Assembly: GCA_964490175.1 (NCBI GenBank)
Contig: CAZBAI010000027.1
Span: 1-17,526 of the forward strand
Direction: 5' to 3'
From: RGIG3077 sp964490175
GTDB lineage: Bacteria > Bacillota > Clostridia > Oscillospirales > Ruminococcaceae
DNA: 17,526 bases
In this document: one piece after another, positions 7,088 to 13,685 of the stretch
Position numbering within the stretch: position 1 is the stretch's first letter
How the letters are laid out: every line of letters starts with the position of its first letter
Made by a program: the position numbers and the translations under genes
The notes under the pieces: model-generated
Database searches by the model: none
Told to the model about the DNA's origin: nothing
The model's input: the letters and a program-made list of their open reading frames with translations, nothing else

Positions 7088-8065
7088 TTACGATTCCTTA
7101 ACGGTAAGCTCGGCATTTTCGGTGCTTTGTTCATAATCGATTTTGCGAACACGCTTTTGAATATCCTCCAAAAGCTTTCTGTTTGCGGCAATAACATCCG
7201 CAAGGATGCCGATTATAAAGGTGATAAAGCCGAGAATCATCAATGTGCTTGAAAGAATCAGCGATTGAACGTGACCGCCGCCTTCGCCCATTGCGAAAAA
7301 CACCAAAAATCTTACGCCTATGCCCAATCCGATAAGAAACGGAACAAGTGCAAGCAAAGCAAAGAACTTTAGCGGCTTGTACATGATATATGCACGCAAA
7401 ATGGTGAACATCGACCTTTTGACATAGCCCATCATGCTGTTAAAAAGGCGTGAGGGACGCAATTCGCCGTTTGTTCTGATAGGGACAGAGCCCATGGGAA
7501 TTTTATTTCTGCCTGCCTGAACGATCGTTTCAAGCGTGTAAGTGTATTCGTTTGTGACATTAAGCTGCATTGCCGCTTCACGGCTGTATGCACGAAATCC
7601 GCTCGGCGCATCGGGAATATCGGTTTTAGAGGCTTTTCTTACGACCCAGCTGCCGAAATGCTGCAATTTTTTCTTCAAAGGTGAGAAGTGTTCTGTCTGG
7701 TCGATTGGGCGCTCGCCGATGACGATATCGTATTTTTCATCGAGAATAGGTCTGACCAGTTTTTCAATATCATCGCCGTTGTACTGATTGTCGGCGTCGG
7801 TATTGACGATAATATCCGCACCGTTGCGCAAACAGGCGTCGATTCCCGCCATAAATCCCTTGGCAAGACCTTTGTTTTGCTTGAAATTTACAACATAGTT
7901 CACACCCCAGTTTTTTGCAACTTCAACGGTGTTATCGGCACTGCCGTCATTGATGATGAGATATTCGATCTCGTCGATACCGTCGATATGCTTGGGAAGA
8001 TCATTGAGTGCAATTTCAAGGGTTTCAGCCTCGTTGTAGCAGGGGATTTGAATAATCAGCTTCAT
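7088..8065 (-). CDS. GT2 glycosyltransferase, DPM1/GtrB-like, with two C-terminal membrane spans
   Basis: A 325-residue family-2 glycosyltransferase. Visible motifs are IPCYNEAETL at the N-terminus, IINDGS (37-42) for nucleotide binding, the DxD-type NTDADNQ (88-94) for the metal, and PDAPSGFRAYSREAA in the acceptor region. Hydrophobic spans at ~234-258 and ~268-291 are followed by a basic, charged tail. The domain order matches polyprenyl-phosphate sugar transferases that load one sugar onto undecaprenyl phosphate. The ATG at 8065 is used because AAGGAG (minus strand, 8080-8075) lies nine bases upstream; a TTG at 8074 abuts that site. It is first in the GT2-GT4-flippase operon and probably makes a lipid-linked sugar used in a surface glycan (inference). 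Confidence 0.92.
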   Translation of the reverse strand: MKLIIQIPCYNEAETLEIALNDLPKHIDGIDEIEYLIINDGSADNTVEVAKNWGVNYVVNFKQNKGLAKGFMAGIDACLRNGADIIVNTDADNQYNGDDIEKLVRPILDEKYDIVIGERPIDQTEHFSPLKKKLQHFGSWVVRKASKTDIPDAPSGFRAYSREAAMQLNVTNEYTYTLETIVQAGRNKIPMGSVPIRTNGELRPSRLFNSMMGYVKRSMFTILRAYIMYKPLKFFALLALVPFLIGLGIGVRFLVFFAMGEGGGHVQSLILSSTLMILGFITFIIGILADVIAANRKLLEDIQKRVRKIDYEQSTENAELTVKES

Positions 8066-8128
8066 AATATGCAACTCCTTAAATAAATACTGTTTTACAA
8101 AATTTGGGTTTTATTCACAATTCTCTTT

Positions 8129-8157
8129 ATTATACCATAACCGCAAGGTTATGGCAA
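8129..8157 (-). promoter_or_regulatory. Proximal promoter of the glycosyltransferase operon, spacer filled by a dyad
   Basis: Read on the minus strand, -35 TTGCCA (8157-8152) and -10 TATAAT (8134-8129) are separated by 17 bases. The spacer is occupied by a perfect 8-bp inverted repeat, CCATAACC (8135-8142) and GGTTATGG (8147-8154), with a four-base loop. The dyad overlaps the end of the -35. This is a classic position for a repressor or activator site, and the RNA hairpin would also interrupt transcripts from the distal promoter. Confidence 0.72.
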
Positions 8158-8219
8158 AATCTGCCGATTTGCACGGAGTGAGCTTTAAGCGAACGAATGT
8201 GCAAGGCATATAGATAAAT

Positions 8220-8251
8220 GTATAATAAACGCTTTTTTGCGCTTATTATAC
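8220..8251. repeat. Inverted repeat at the distal promoter -10
   Basis: The arm at 8220-8232 (GTATAATAAACGC) pairs with 8239-8251 (GCGCTTATTATAC) at 12 of 13 positions around a six-T loop. Each arm carries a TATAAT on one strand (plus 8221-8226, minus 8250-8245), so the element holds back-to-back -10 hexamers. Only the minus one has a good -35. The T loop lies where the minus transcript would start. Confidence 0.6.
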
Positions 8252-8273
8252 CACATACACCGACATATGTCAA
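8245..8273 (-). promoter_or_regulatory. Distal promoter, perfect consensus
   Basis: On the minus strand, -35 TTGACA (8273-8268) and -10 TATAAT (8250-8245) have exactly 17 bases between them, a full consensus match. The predicted transcript starts near 8238 and would run ~170 bases to the GT2 gene through the proximal promoter. It passes the inverted repeat TTGCAC (8169-8174) and GTGCAA (8199-8204). No terminator is seen between the two promoters. Confidence 0.7.
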
Positions 8274-8329
8274 ATGGAATGAGATAGGGGAATTTATTGT
8301 CAAATGCCGCATTTTTGCGCTTTTTTTAT

Positions 8330-8348
8330 TTGTAAAATTTTTTTACAA
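8330..8348. promoter_or_regulatory. Inverted repeat upstream of the GNAT promoter, possible operator
   Basis: TTGTAAAA (8330-8337) and TTTTACAA (8341-8348) form a perfect 8-bp dyad with a three-T spacer, ending eight bases before the -35 of the GNAT promoter. The shape suits a dimeric regulator. The position upstream of -35 would fit an activator or a repressor. Being very AT-rich, it may also be chance. Confidence 0.4.
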
Positions 8349-8356
8349 TAATTTGA

Positions 8357-8385
8357 TTGACTTTGCATATTAAAAATTATATACT
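8357..8385 (+). promoter_or_regulatory. Promoter of the GNAT gene
   Basis: -35 TTGACT (8357-8362) and -10 TATACT (8380-8385) are separated by 17 bases. The predicted start is near 8392, giving an unusually long leader of about 180 bases before the ATG at 8573. Confidence 0.72.
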
Positions 8386-8391
8386 TTAATT

Positions 8392-8572
8392 GTTGATTCG
8401 GTCTGCACGCTTAAAGCGAAAAGACTTTATCATAAATATTTTTAAGGAGATTGCTTTTTGAAAAAATCAATCATGTATTCGGAGATTGTGTGCTGACGGG
8501 AGGTCGGCGCAATACAGTTTCCGCATAAACCTCCCTTGTATTGACAGTCAACAATTTTCAGGAGGAAAAACA
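8392..8572 (+). promoter_or_regulatory. Structured 5' leader of the GNAT gene, possible cis-regulatory RNA
   Basis: The ~180-nt leader contains alternative pairings. (1) P1: GCTGAC (8492-8497) with GTCGGC (8503-8508), loop GGGAG. (2) P2: CAATACAG (8510-8517) with TTGTATTG (8536-8543); its loop contains ACCTCCC (8529-8535), and the GGGAG loop of P1 can kiss CTCCC (8531-8535). (3) A competing 7-bp helix, GGGAGGT (8498-8504) with ACCTCCC. (4) CCTCC (8530-8534) can instead pair with GGAGG (8561-8565), the ribosome binding site of the GNAT gene. A small hairpin (8400-8404 with 8422-8426) lies upstream. No U-tract follows, so control of translation is more likely than termination. It does not match any riboswitch consensus I can recall. 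Confidence 0.5.
8458..8496 (+). CDS. Possible leader peptide (12 codons)
   Basis: A TTG at 8458 sits eight bases after AAGGAG (8444-8449) and opens a 12-codon frame, MKKSIMYSEIVC, ending in TGA at 8494-8496. The ribosome binding site is strong and would otherwise have no gene to serve. The stop lies inside the 5' arm of hairpin P1 and just before GGGAGGT, so a ribosome here would block the pairing that keeps the downstream ribosome binding site free. This suggests a leader peptide controlling the acetyltransferase gene. The frame is short and starts with TTG, so it could be chance. Confidence 0.35.
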   Translation: MKKSIMYSEIVC

Positions 8573-9202
8573 ATGAATAAAAATGACATTACAATTCGTT
8601 TGGAAAGAAAAGAAGAACGTCGAGAGGTTGAAGAACTTGTAAGGAACGCATTTTGGAATGTGTACCGTCCGGGTTGCCTTGAGCATTATGTTTTGCATTG
8701 TATGAGAGATTTTCCGGATTTTATTTCAAATCTGAACTTTGTCCTTGAAAAGGACGGCAAAATCATCGGTCAAAATGTGTTTGTGCACGCTTTTATCAAT
8801 GCCGATGAAAGCGAGGGTATTCCGATTGCCGCTATGGGACCTATCTGCATTGCTCCCGAATTTAAAAGGCAAGGGTATGGTAAGTTGCTGTTGGATTATA
8901 CAATAGCCAAAGCTGCAGAATACGGTATTAAGGCAATTTGTATTGAGGGCAATATCGATTTTTACGGCAAAAGCGGTTTTGAACGTGCAAGCAAATTCGG
9001 TATTAGATATCACGGAGTGCCCGAGGGCGAGGATGCTTCATTCTTTTTGTGCAAGGAGCTGGAAAAGGGCTATCTTGACGGCGTTACGGGCGAGTATGAG
9101 CCGCCTCGGTGCTACTTTGTAAACGAAAAGGAAGCGCAGGAGTTTGACTTGACTTTTCCTTTTAAAGAAAAGCTAAGGCTTGATACTCAGATTTTCCGAT
9201 AA
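8573..9202 (+). CDS. GNAT-family N-acetyltransferase (YhbS-like)
   Basis: A 209-residue acetyltransferase. The GNAT core is visible: a helical start (REVEELVRNAFWNVYRPG), strand β4 (AMGPICIAPEFKR) and the acetyl-CoA pyrophosphate loop RQGYGK (99-104), then the later strand AICIEGNIDFYGKSGFERAS, where the YGKSGFE block is typical of the GNAT C-terminal motif. The last ~60 residues are an extension with no clear motif. It resembles YhbS-type proteins (COG3153) of unknown substrate; small-molecule or antibiotic modification is possible but not shown. AGGAGG (8560-8565) precedes the ATG at 8573; in-frame TTG at 8486 lies in the structured leader and lacks its own site. It stands alone, divergent from the glycosyltransferase operon and followed by hairpins. 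Confidence 0.9.
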   Translation: MNKNDITIRLERKEERREVEELVRNAFWNVYRPGCLEHYVLHCMRDFPDFISNLNFVLEKDGKIIGQNVFVHAFINADESEGIPIAAMGPICIAPEFKRQGYGKLLLDYTIAKAAEYGIKAICIEGNIDFYGKSGFERASKFGIRYHGVPEGEDASFFLCKELEKGYLDGVTGEYEPPRCYFVNEKEAQEFDLTFPFKEKLRLDTQIFR

Positions 9203-9221
9203 AACGATAAACGAACAAAGT

Positions 9222-9260
9222 CAGGCGGCAGTGCTTAAAATTCGCATTGCCGCCTGCTTT
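9222..9260 (+). terminator. GC-rich hairpin after the GNAT gene
   Basis: A 13-bp stem with one G-T wobble, CAGGCGGCAGTGC (9222-9234) and GCATTGCCGCCTG (9244-9256), with a nine-base loop, lies 19 bases after the stop. The tail is only moderately T-rich (CTTTGCTT), so termination may be partial or helped by the second hairpin that follows. Confidence 0.7.
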
Positions 9261-9277
9261 GCTTGAAAAAAGCAAAG
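9257..9277 (+). repeat. Second hairpin directly after the terminator stem
   Basis: CTTTGCTT (9257-9264) and AAGCAAAG (9270-9277) pair perfectly with a five-base loop. It starts on the base after the first stem and lacks a T-tract. It may stabilise the 3' end of the transcript or be a remnant. Confidence 0.5.
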
Positions 9278-9314
9278 TTAATCGAATTTGCAAGCACAAT
9301 CTGCAAAAAAATGA

Positions 9315-9343
9315 TTGAAAAAATCCTTTATATATGGTACAAT
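9315..9343 (+). promoter_or_regulatory. Promoter of the recJ-relA operon
   Basis: -35 TTGAAA (9315-9320) and -10 TACAAT (9338-9343), with a 17-base spacer, give a good sigma-A promoter. The start is expected near 9350, ~74 bases before recJ. No other promoter this clear is seen before the genes that follow, so it probably drives the operon. Confidence 0.75.
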
Positions 9344-9361
9344 AAAAGTTAAGGCAGCTTG

Positions 9362-9381
9362 CAATCGCAATATTGCGATTG
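9362..9381. repeat. Perfect 20-bp palindrome in the recJ leader
   Basis: CAATCGCAAT is followed directly by its reverse complement ATTGCGATTG, with no spacer. It lies ~12 bases after the expected start of transcription and ~43 before the recJ ATG. It could be a binding site for a dimeric regulator at an operator position, or an 8-bp RNA hairpin with a four-base loop. Confidence 0.6.
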
Positions 9382-9423
9382 TGCTGTGCTTTTTGCAAAT
9401 TTAAATATCTTCCGGAGAAAATT

Positions 9424-11466
9424 ATGAAAAAATGGGTTATCGGGCACGGCGACCCCGACAGTGTAAGCAAAATATCGCAAATCGGCATATCAAGGCTTTG
9501 CGCCGAGGTTTTGTCCGCAAGGGGCATAAACACACCCGATAGTGCCTCTGCGTTTATATCGGAATGCGGTCTTTCCGACCCGTTTGAGCTTGCCGGAATG
9601 CAAAAGGCAGTTGATGCAATCAACGAGGCGGTTTATGAGGATAAGACTATTTGCATTTACGGCGATTATGATTGTGACGGCGTTGTCGCCACTGCCATGC
9701 TTTATCTTTATCTTGAATGCATTGGGGCGCAGATTTTTACATATATTCCCGAGAGAAGCGAGGGCTACGGTATAAACAAAGCCGCCGTGGATAAAATTGC
9801 CGATATGGGGGCACAGCTTATAATCACCGTGGACAACGGTATTACCGCAGTTGCCGAAGCAGAATATATAAATTCACTCGGAATAGACCTTGTTATAACA
9901 GACCATCATCAGCCTTTAGATGAATTGCCCATAGCAAAAGCCGTGGTCGATCCGCACAGAGCCGACTGCCCGAGCACGTTTAAGCGGCTTTGCGGCGCAG
10001 GCGTTGTGCTAAAACTTATTGCCGCAATGGAAGGCGGCGATTATGACACGGCTTTCGGTCAATTCGGTGATTTGGCGGCGATTGCCACCGTTGCCGATGT
10101 TGTGGATATCACTTCGGAGAACAGATATATTGTAAAAAACGGGCTTAAAATTCTTGAAAATACCGAAAATATAGGGCTTGCCGCTTTGCTTGACGCTTGC
10201 TCACTCGGCGGCAAAAAGCTTGATTCAAATACAATAGCTTTTATGCTTGCGCCGAAAATCAATGCGGCAGGTAGGTTTTCTTCGCCGAAAATCGCACTTG
10301 ATTTATTGCTTTGCGATGATGAAGAAAACGCCGCCGAGATTGCCGCAGAGCTTGTCGGGTGCAATGACAGTCGCCGACTTGCGGAAAGCGAAATTATGGC
10401 GCAAATTGACGATGATATAAAAAAAGACCCTAAGCTTTTGTGTGGGCGTGTTCTTGTAATTGCCGGTGAAAATTGGCACAGAGGCGTTATAGGAATAATC
10501 TGCGCACGCCTTGTGGAGCGCTATTCAAAGCCCTGCTTTGTAATCAGCGTTCAAGACGGCGAGGCACGGGGTTCGGCACGCTCTTTTGAGGGCTTTTCGG
10601 TTTTTAAATGTTTAGATTATTGCCGTGATGTGCTGACGCATTACGGCGGACATCTCGGGGCGGGGGGCTTTTCACTTGAATCTTGCGATGTTGAAAAGTT
10701 TAAAGACCTTGTGCTTGAATATGCATATAGCCTCGGAAACGGAGCGATTATTTCACAGATAAAAGCGGATAAGCTTTTGCGCCGTGATGATTTTGACATT
10801 GAAAATGTAAAAGGACTTTCTGCGCTTGCTCCGTTCGGTACGTCAAATCCCGAGCCTGTGTTTTTAATTGCGGGCGCAAGAGTTGACGGCATAACGCCGA
10901 TTGGCGGCGCAAAGCATTGCAAGTTGGCGCTTTTTTATGACAATATAAAGCTAAATGCGCTGATTTTCGGCGTTAGCAGCGAAAAATTCAAGGCGCATAC
11001 GGGCGAAAAAATCGACGCACTTGTCAGACTTGAAATAAATGAATGGAACGGAAGAAAAGACGTTTCCGTAATAATTAAAGATTATCGAATATCGGGGATA
11101 AACCAGCAAAGGTATTTCGCCGCAAAGCAGGCATATGAGGATTATATTTGCAAAATAGAGCTTGATAAGCCGTATTACGCAAGGATGATTCCCTCAAAAG
11201 AAGAGCTTGAGGAAAGTTATAAGCAACTGTATGCCGCACATGGCGATATGGACGCCGCATTTGCAAGGCTTTGCGCTAAAATGCCCGATATCAATTATTG
11301 TAAATTCAGAATAGCGATTGATATTTTCTGCGAGAAAAAAATTGCCGAGCTTGACTTTGCATCAAACCACTGCAATATTATTCCCGCAAACGAAAAGGTC
11401 GATATTCTTTCATCAAAGGTATTAGACGATATCAGCCGACAGGCAAGCGGTGCTGTGTTAAGATAA
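9424..11466 (+). CDS. recJ: Single-stranded-DNA-specific exonuclease RecJ
   Basis: A 680-residue 5'-3' single-strand exonuclease of the DHH family acting in recombination and repair. Catalytic motifs are visible: GDYDCDG (80-86; Asp81, Asp83, Asp85), VDNG (136-139), TDHH (159-162) and VVDPHRADCPS (174-184). The DHHA1 part has INAAGR and, later, GSARSFEGF with HYGGHLGAGGF. An OB-type domain follows (~490-570) and then a C-terminal domain of ~110 residues, as in Firmicute RecJ proteins, which are longer than E. coli RecJ (577 aa). The ATG at 9424 follows GGAG (9414-9417). The gene leads a housekeeping operon; in many Firmicutes apt and relA follow, but here relA follows directly after 20 bases. 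Confidence 0.96.
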   Translation: MKKWVIGHGDPDSVSKISQIGISRLCAEVLSARGINTPDSASAFISECGLSDPFELAGMQKAVDAINEAVYEDKTICIYGDYDCDGVVATAMLYLYLECIGAQIFTYIPERSEGYGINKAAVDKIADMGAQLIITVDNGITAVAEAEYINSLGIDLVITDHHQPLDELPIAKAVVDPHRADCPSTFKRLCGAGVVLKLIAAMEGGDYDTAFGQFGDLAAIATVADVVDITSENRYIVKNGLKILENTENIGLAALLDACSLGGKKLDSNTIAFMLAPKINAAGRFSSPKIALDLLLCDDEENAAEIAAELVGCNDSRRLAESEIMAQIDDDIKKDPKLLCGRVLVIAGENWHRGVIGIICARLVERYSKPCFVISVQDGEARGSARSFEGFSVFKCLDYCRDVLTHYGGHLGAGGFSLESCDVEKFKDLVLEYAYSLGNGAIISQIKADKLLRRDDFDIENVKGLSALAPFGTSNPEPVFLIAGARVDGITPIGGAKHCKLALFYDNIKLNALIFGVSSEKFKAHTGEKIDALVRLEINEWNGRKDVSVIIKDYRISGINQQRYFAAKQAYEDYICKIELDKPYYARMIPSKEELEESYKQLYAAHGDMDAAFARLCAKMPDINYCKFRIAIDIFCEKKIAELDFASNHCNIIPANEKVDILSSKVLDDISRQASGAVLR

Positions 11467-11486
11467 TTTAAGGAGCTTTAAGTAAT

Positions 11487-13676
11487 ATGCCGGAAACAAT
11501 TTATACAATAGATATGCTTATTCAAAAAATACTTGACGGCGAAAAGCCGTACGACCTCGATAAAATCATTGAGGCGTATAAATTCGCCGAAGCTGCACAT
11601 AAAGGTCAAAAGCGTTCATCGGGCGAGCCTTATATATCGCACCCGGTTGCGGTGGCGTATATTCTCATTGAGCTGGGTATGGATACCGACACGATATGTG
11701 CGGCAATGCTGCATGATGTTGTTGAGGATACCGATGTGACGCTTGATACGGTTTCGTCGAAATTCGGCGAGGATGTTGCAATGCTTGTAGACGGCGTAAC
11801 AAAGCTTACGAAAATATCGCTTTCGCACGAGGAAATGCAGGCGGAAAATGTTCGTAAAATGCTGCTTGCAATGTCAAAGGACGTAAGAGTTATTATAATA
11901 AAGCTTTGTGACAGACTGCACAATATGCGCACGCTGAAATATACGCCGCTTTATAAGCAAAGGGAAAAGGCGCTTGAAACCATGAATGTTTATGCGCCGC
12001 TTGCGCACAGGCTCGGAATAAGAGCCGTAAAAGATGAATTGGAAGATTTGGCGTTTTTCTATCTTGACGGATATGCCTATGCCGAAATAGAGCATATACT
12101 TGAAATCGGCAAGGACGCAAGAGAGGAATTTATCACAACCATTAAGGAACGTGTTTCGGCAAGGCTTGAAAAGGAAGAATTTACCACAAAGCCGCAGGTT
12201 GACGGCAGAGTGAAGAGCATTTACGGTATTTATAAAAAAATATTCGTTGACAGAAAAAGCATCGACCAGATTTATGACAAATATGCAATCAGAATTATTG
12301 TTGACAGTATTAACGAATGCTATAATGTGCTGGGTATAATCCACGATATGTTCAAGCCGATTCCGAATCGCTTTAAGGATTATATATCAACACCGAAAGC
12401 GAATATGTACCAATCGTTGCATACAACGGTGCTTGGCAGAGAGGGCATTCCTTTCGAGGTGCAAATACGCACATGGGATATGCACTACACAGCCGAATAC
12501 GGTATCGCCGCACATTGGAAATACAAAGAGGGCATTCAGGGCAAGGATAAACTTGAAACAAGGCTTGCGTGGATACGGCAGGTGCTTGAAGCACAGAAAG
12601 AATCCGACGACGCCGAGGAAATTGTAAGAACGATTAAAAACGACCTTTCAATCGATGAGGTTTTTGCTTTTACTCCAAAGGGCGATATTATTTCATTGCC
12701 TGCCGAAAGCACTGTTATCGACTTTGCGTATAAAATTCACACTCAGGTCGGAAATCGCATGGTCGGCGCTAAGGTTGACGGAAAAATGGTAAGGCTTGAT
12801 TATAAGCTGCAAACCGGTGAAATTGTCGAAATTCTTACTACCAAATCGCCCGACCACGGTCCGGGACGTGACTGGATAGATATGGCGAAAACAAATGAAG
12901 CCAAATCTAAAATCAGAGGCTGGTTTAAAAGAGAGCGCCATGACGAAAACGTAGCTCAGGGCAAGGCTATGCTTGAAAATGAGTTTCGCCGAAACAGAAT
13001 GAATATTCCGAGCGATGAAATGGACGACTTTTTAAAAGACGAGCTTGAACGCAAACAGTGCGCAACCGTTGATGACTATTATGCCAAAATCGGGTATGGC
13101 GGATTGTTTATCGCCAAGATTATGCCGAGGCTGAAAGAAAAATACGTAAAGCTTTACGGCCCGGGTGCAGAAAACACGGTTTGCGTTTCCGATGTGAGCG
13201 GCAAGTCCGTGCAAAAAAGTATGCAGGGCATTATTGTTGAGGGCGTTGACAACTGCCTTGTGAAGTTTTCGCAGTGCTGCAATCCGCTGCCGGGCGAGCC
13301 TGTTGTGGGATTTGTGACAAGAGGTCACGGCGTTTCGGTGCACAAAACCGACTGTGTTAATTATATTTCATCACTGCGTGACAGTGAAAACGCTTCACGC
13401 TGGGTGAAATGCCGCTGGGCAGATGACAGAGAAGCGCAATATCGCACCACGCTTGATATTGTCGGCTGTGACAGAAACGGTCTTTTGATGGACGTTTGCC
13501 GAATTTTTGCCGATATGAGAGTTACGCTCAATCAGGTTACCGCAAGGGAAACAAAGAACGGAAACGCCAATATTATGGTAACATTCAACACAAGCGGCGT
13601 TGACCAACTTAACGTGATAACTAACAAAATCTCCTCCCTTTCGGGAATTTACAGTATAGAACGTACGGGAAAGTAG
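11487..13676 (+). CDS. relA: Bifunctional (p)ppGpp synthetase/hydrolase, RSH family
   Basis: A 729-residue long RSH enzyme that makes and breaks the stringent-response alarmone. The HD hydrolase domain has His52 (YISHPVAV), His76-Asp77 (MLHDVVEDT) and LCDRLHNMRTL, all intact. The synthetase domain has YDKYAIRIIVD, RFKDYISTPKANMYQSLHTT and EVQIRT. The RFKD (RxKD) motif is the type found in bifunctional enzymes. The TGS domain follows (DEVFAFTPKGDIISLP to ~460), then a conserved cysteine site (QCCNPLPGE) and a C-terminal ACT domain (~655-729). Both activities should therefore be present. AAGGAG (11470-11475) precedes the ATG by 11 bases. The order recJ-relA-hydrolase-hemZ is a known Firmicute neighbourhood, lacking apt and dtd here. 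Confidence 0.97.
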   Translation: MPETIYTIDMLIQKILDGEKPYDLDKIIEAYKFAEAAHKGQKRSSGEPYISHPVAVAYILIELGMDTDTICAAMLHDVVEDTDVTLDTVSSKFGEDVAMLVDGVTKLTKISLSHEEMQAENVRKMLLAMSKDVRVIIIKLCDRLHNMRTLKYTPLYKQREKALETMNVYAPLAHRLGIRAVKDELEDLAFFYLDGYAYAEIEHILEIGKDAREEFITTIKERVSARLEKEEFTTKPQVDGRVKSIYGIYKKIFVDRKSIDQIYDKYAIRIIVDSINECYNVLGIIHDMFKPIPNRFKDYISTPKANMYQSLHTTVLGREGIPFEVQIRTWDMHYTAEYGIAAHWKYKEGIQGKDKLETRLAWIRQVLEAQKESDDAEEIVRTIKNDLSIDEVFAFTPKGDIISLPAESTVIDFAYKIHTQVGNRMVGAKVDGKMVRLDYKLQTGEIVEILTTKSPDHGPGRDWIDMAKTNEAKSKIRGWFKRERHDENVAQGKAMLENEFRRNRMNIPSDEMDDFLKDELERKQCATVDDYYAKIGYGGLFIAKIMPRLKEKYVKLYGPGAENTVCVSDVSGKSVQKSMQGIIVEGVDNCLVKFSQCCNPLPGEPVVGFVTRGHGVSVHKTDCVNYISSLRDSENASRWVKCRWADDREAQYRTTLDIVGCDRNGLLMDVCRIFADMRVTLNQVTARETKNGNANIMVTFNTSGVDQLNVITNKISSLSGIYSIERTGK

Positions 13677-13685
13677 AGGTAAAAA

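Noticed and set aside
8130..8312. 60-codon minus-strand ORF over the promoter region
   Set aside because: It has no ribosome binding site, contains the two minus-strand promoters, and its translation resembles nothing.
8170..8420. Similar blocks TGCACG...AAGCGAA at 8170-8193 and 8404-8420, and CGCTTAAAGC in opposite orientation
   Set aside because: Short matches in different contexts (minus leader and plus leader); suggestive of a shared motif but too short to support.
8498..8543. H-type pseudoknot from GGGAGGT/ACCTCCC plus CAATACAG/TTGTATTG
   Set aside because: The two full helices cross, but with no linker between 8535 and 8536 the second strand cannot span the first helix. They are better read as alternative pairings, or as a loop-loop contact between P1 and P2.
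8494..8544. Read-through of TGA 8494 as selenocysteine, extending the 12-codon frame by 15 codons
   Set aside because: The extension shows no recognisable protein and is short; no selenocysteine element was found. A plain stop is simpler.
8066..8572. Known structural RNA or riboswitch (6S, T-box, purine, preQ1, guanidine, cobalamin) in the 500-base intergenic region
   Set aside because: I looked for the conserved cores of these families and found none. A covariance-model search would be needed to exclude remote members.
11874..12344. 156-codon minus-strand ORF inside relA
   Set aside because: Antisense to the conserved hydrolase-synthetase region; no independent support.
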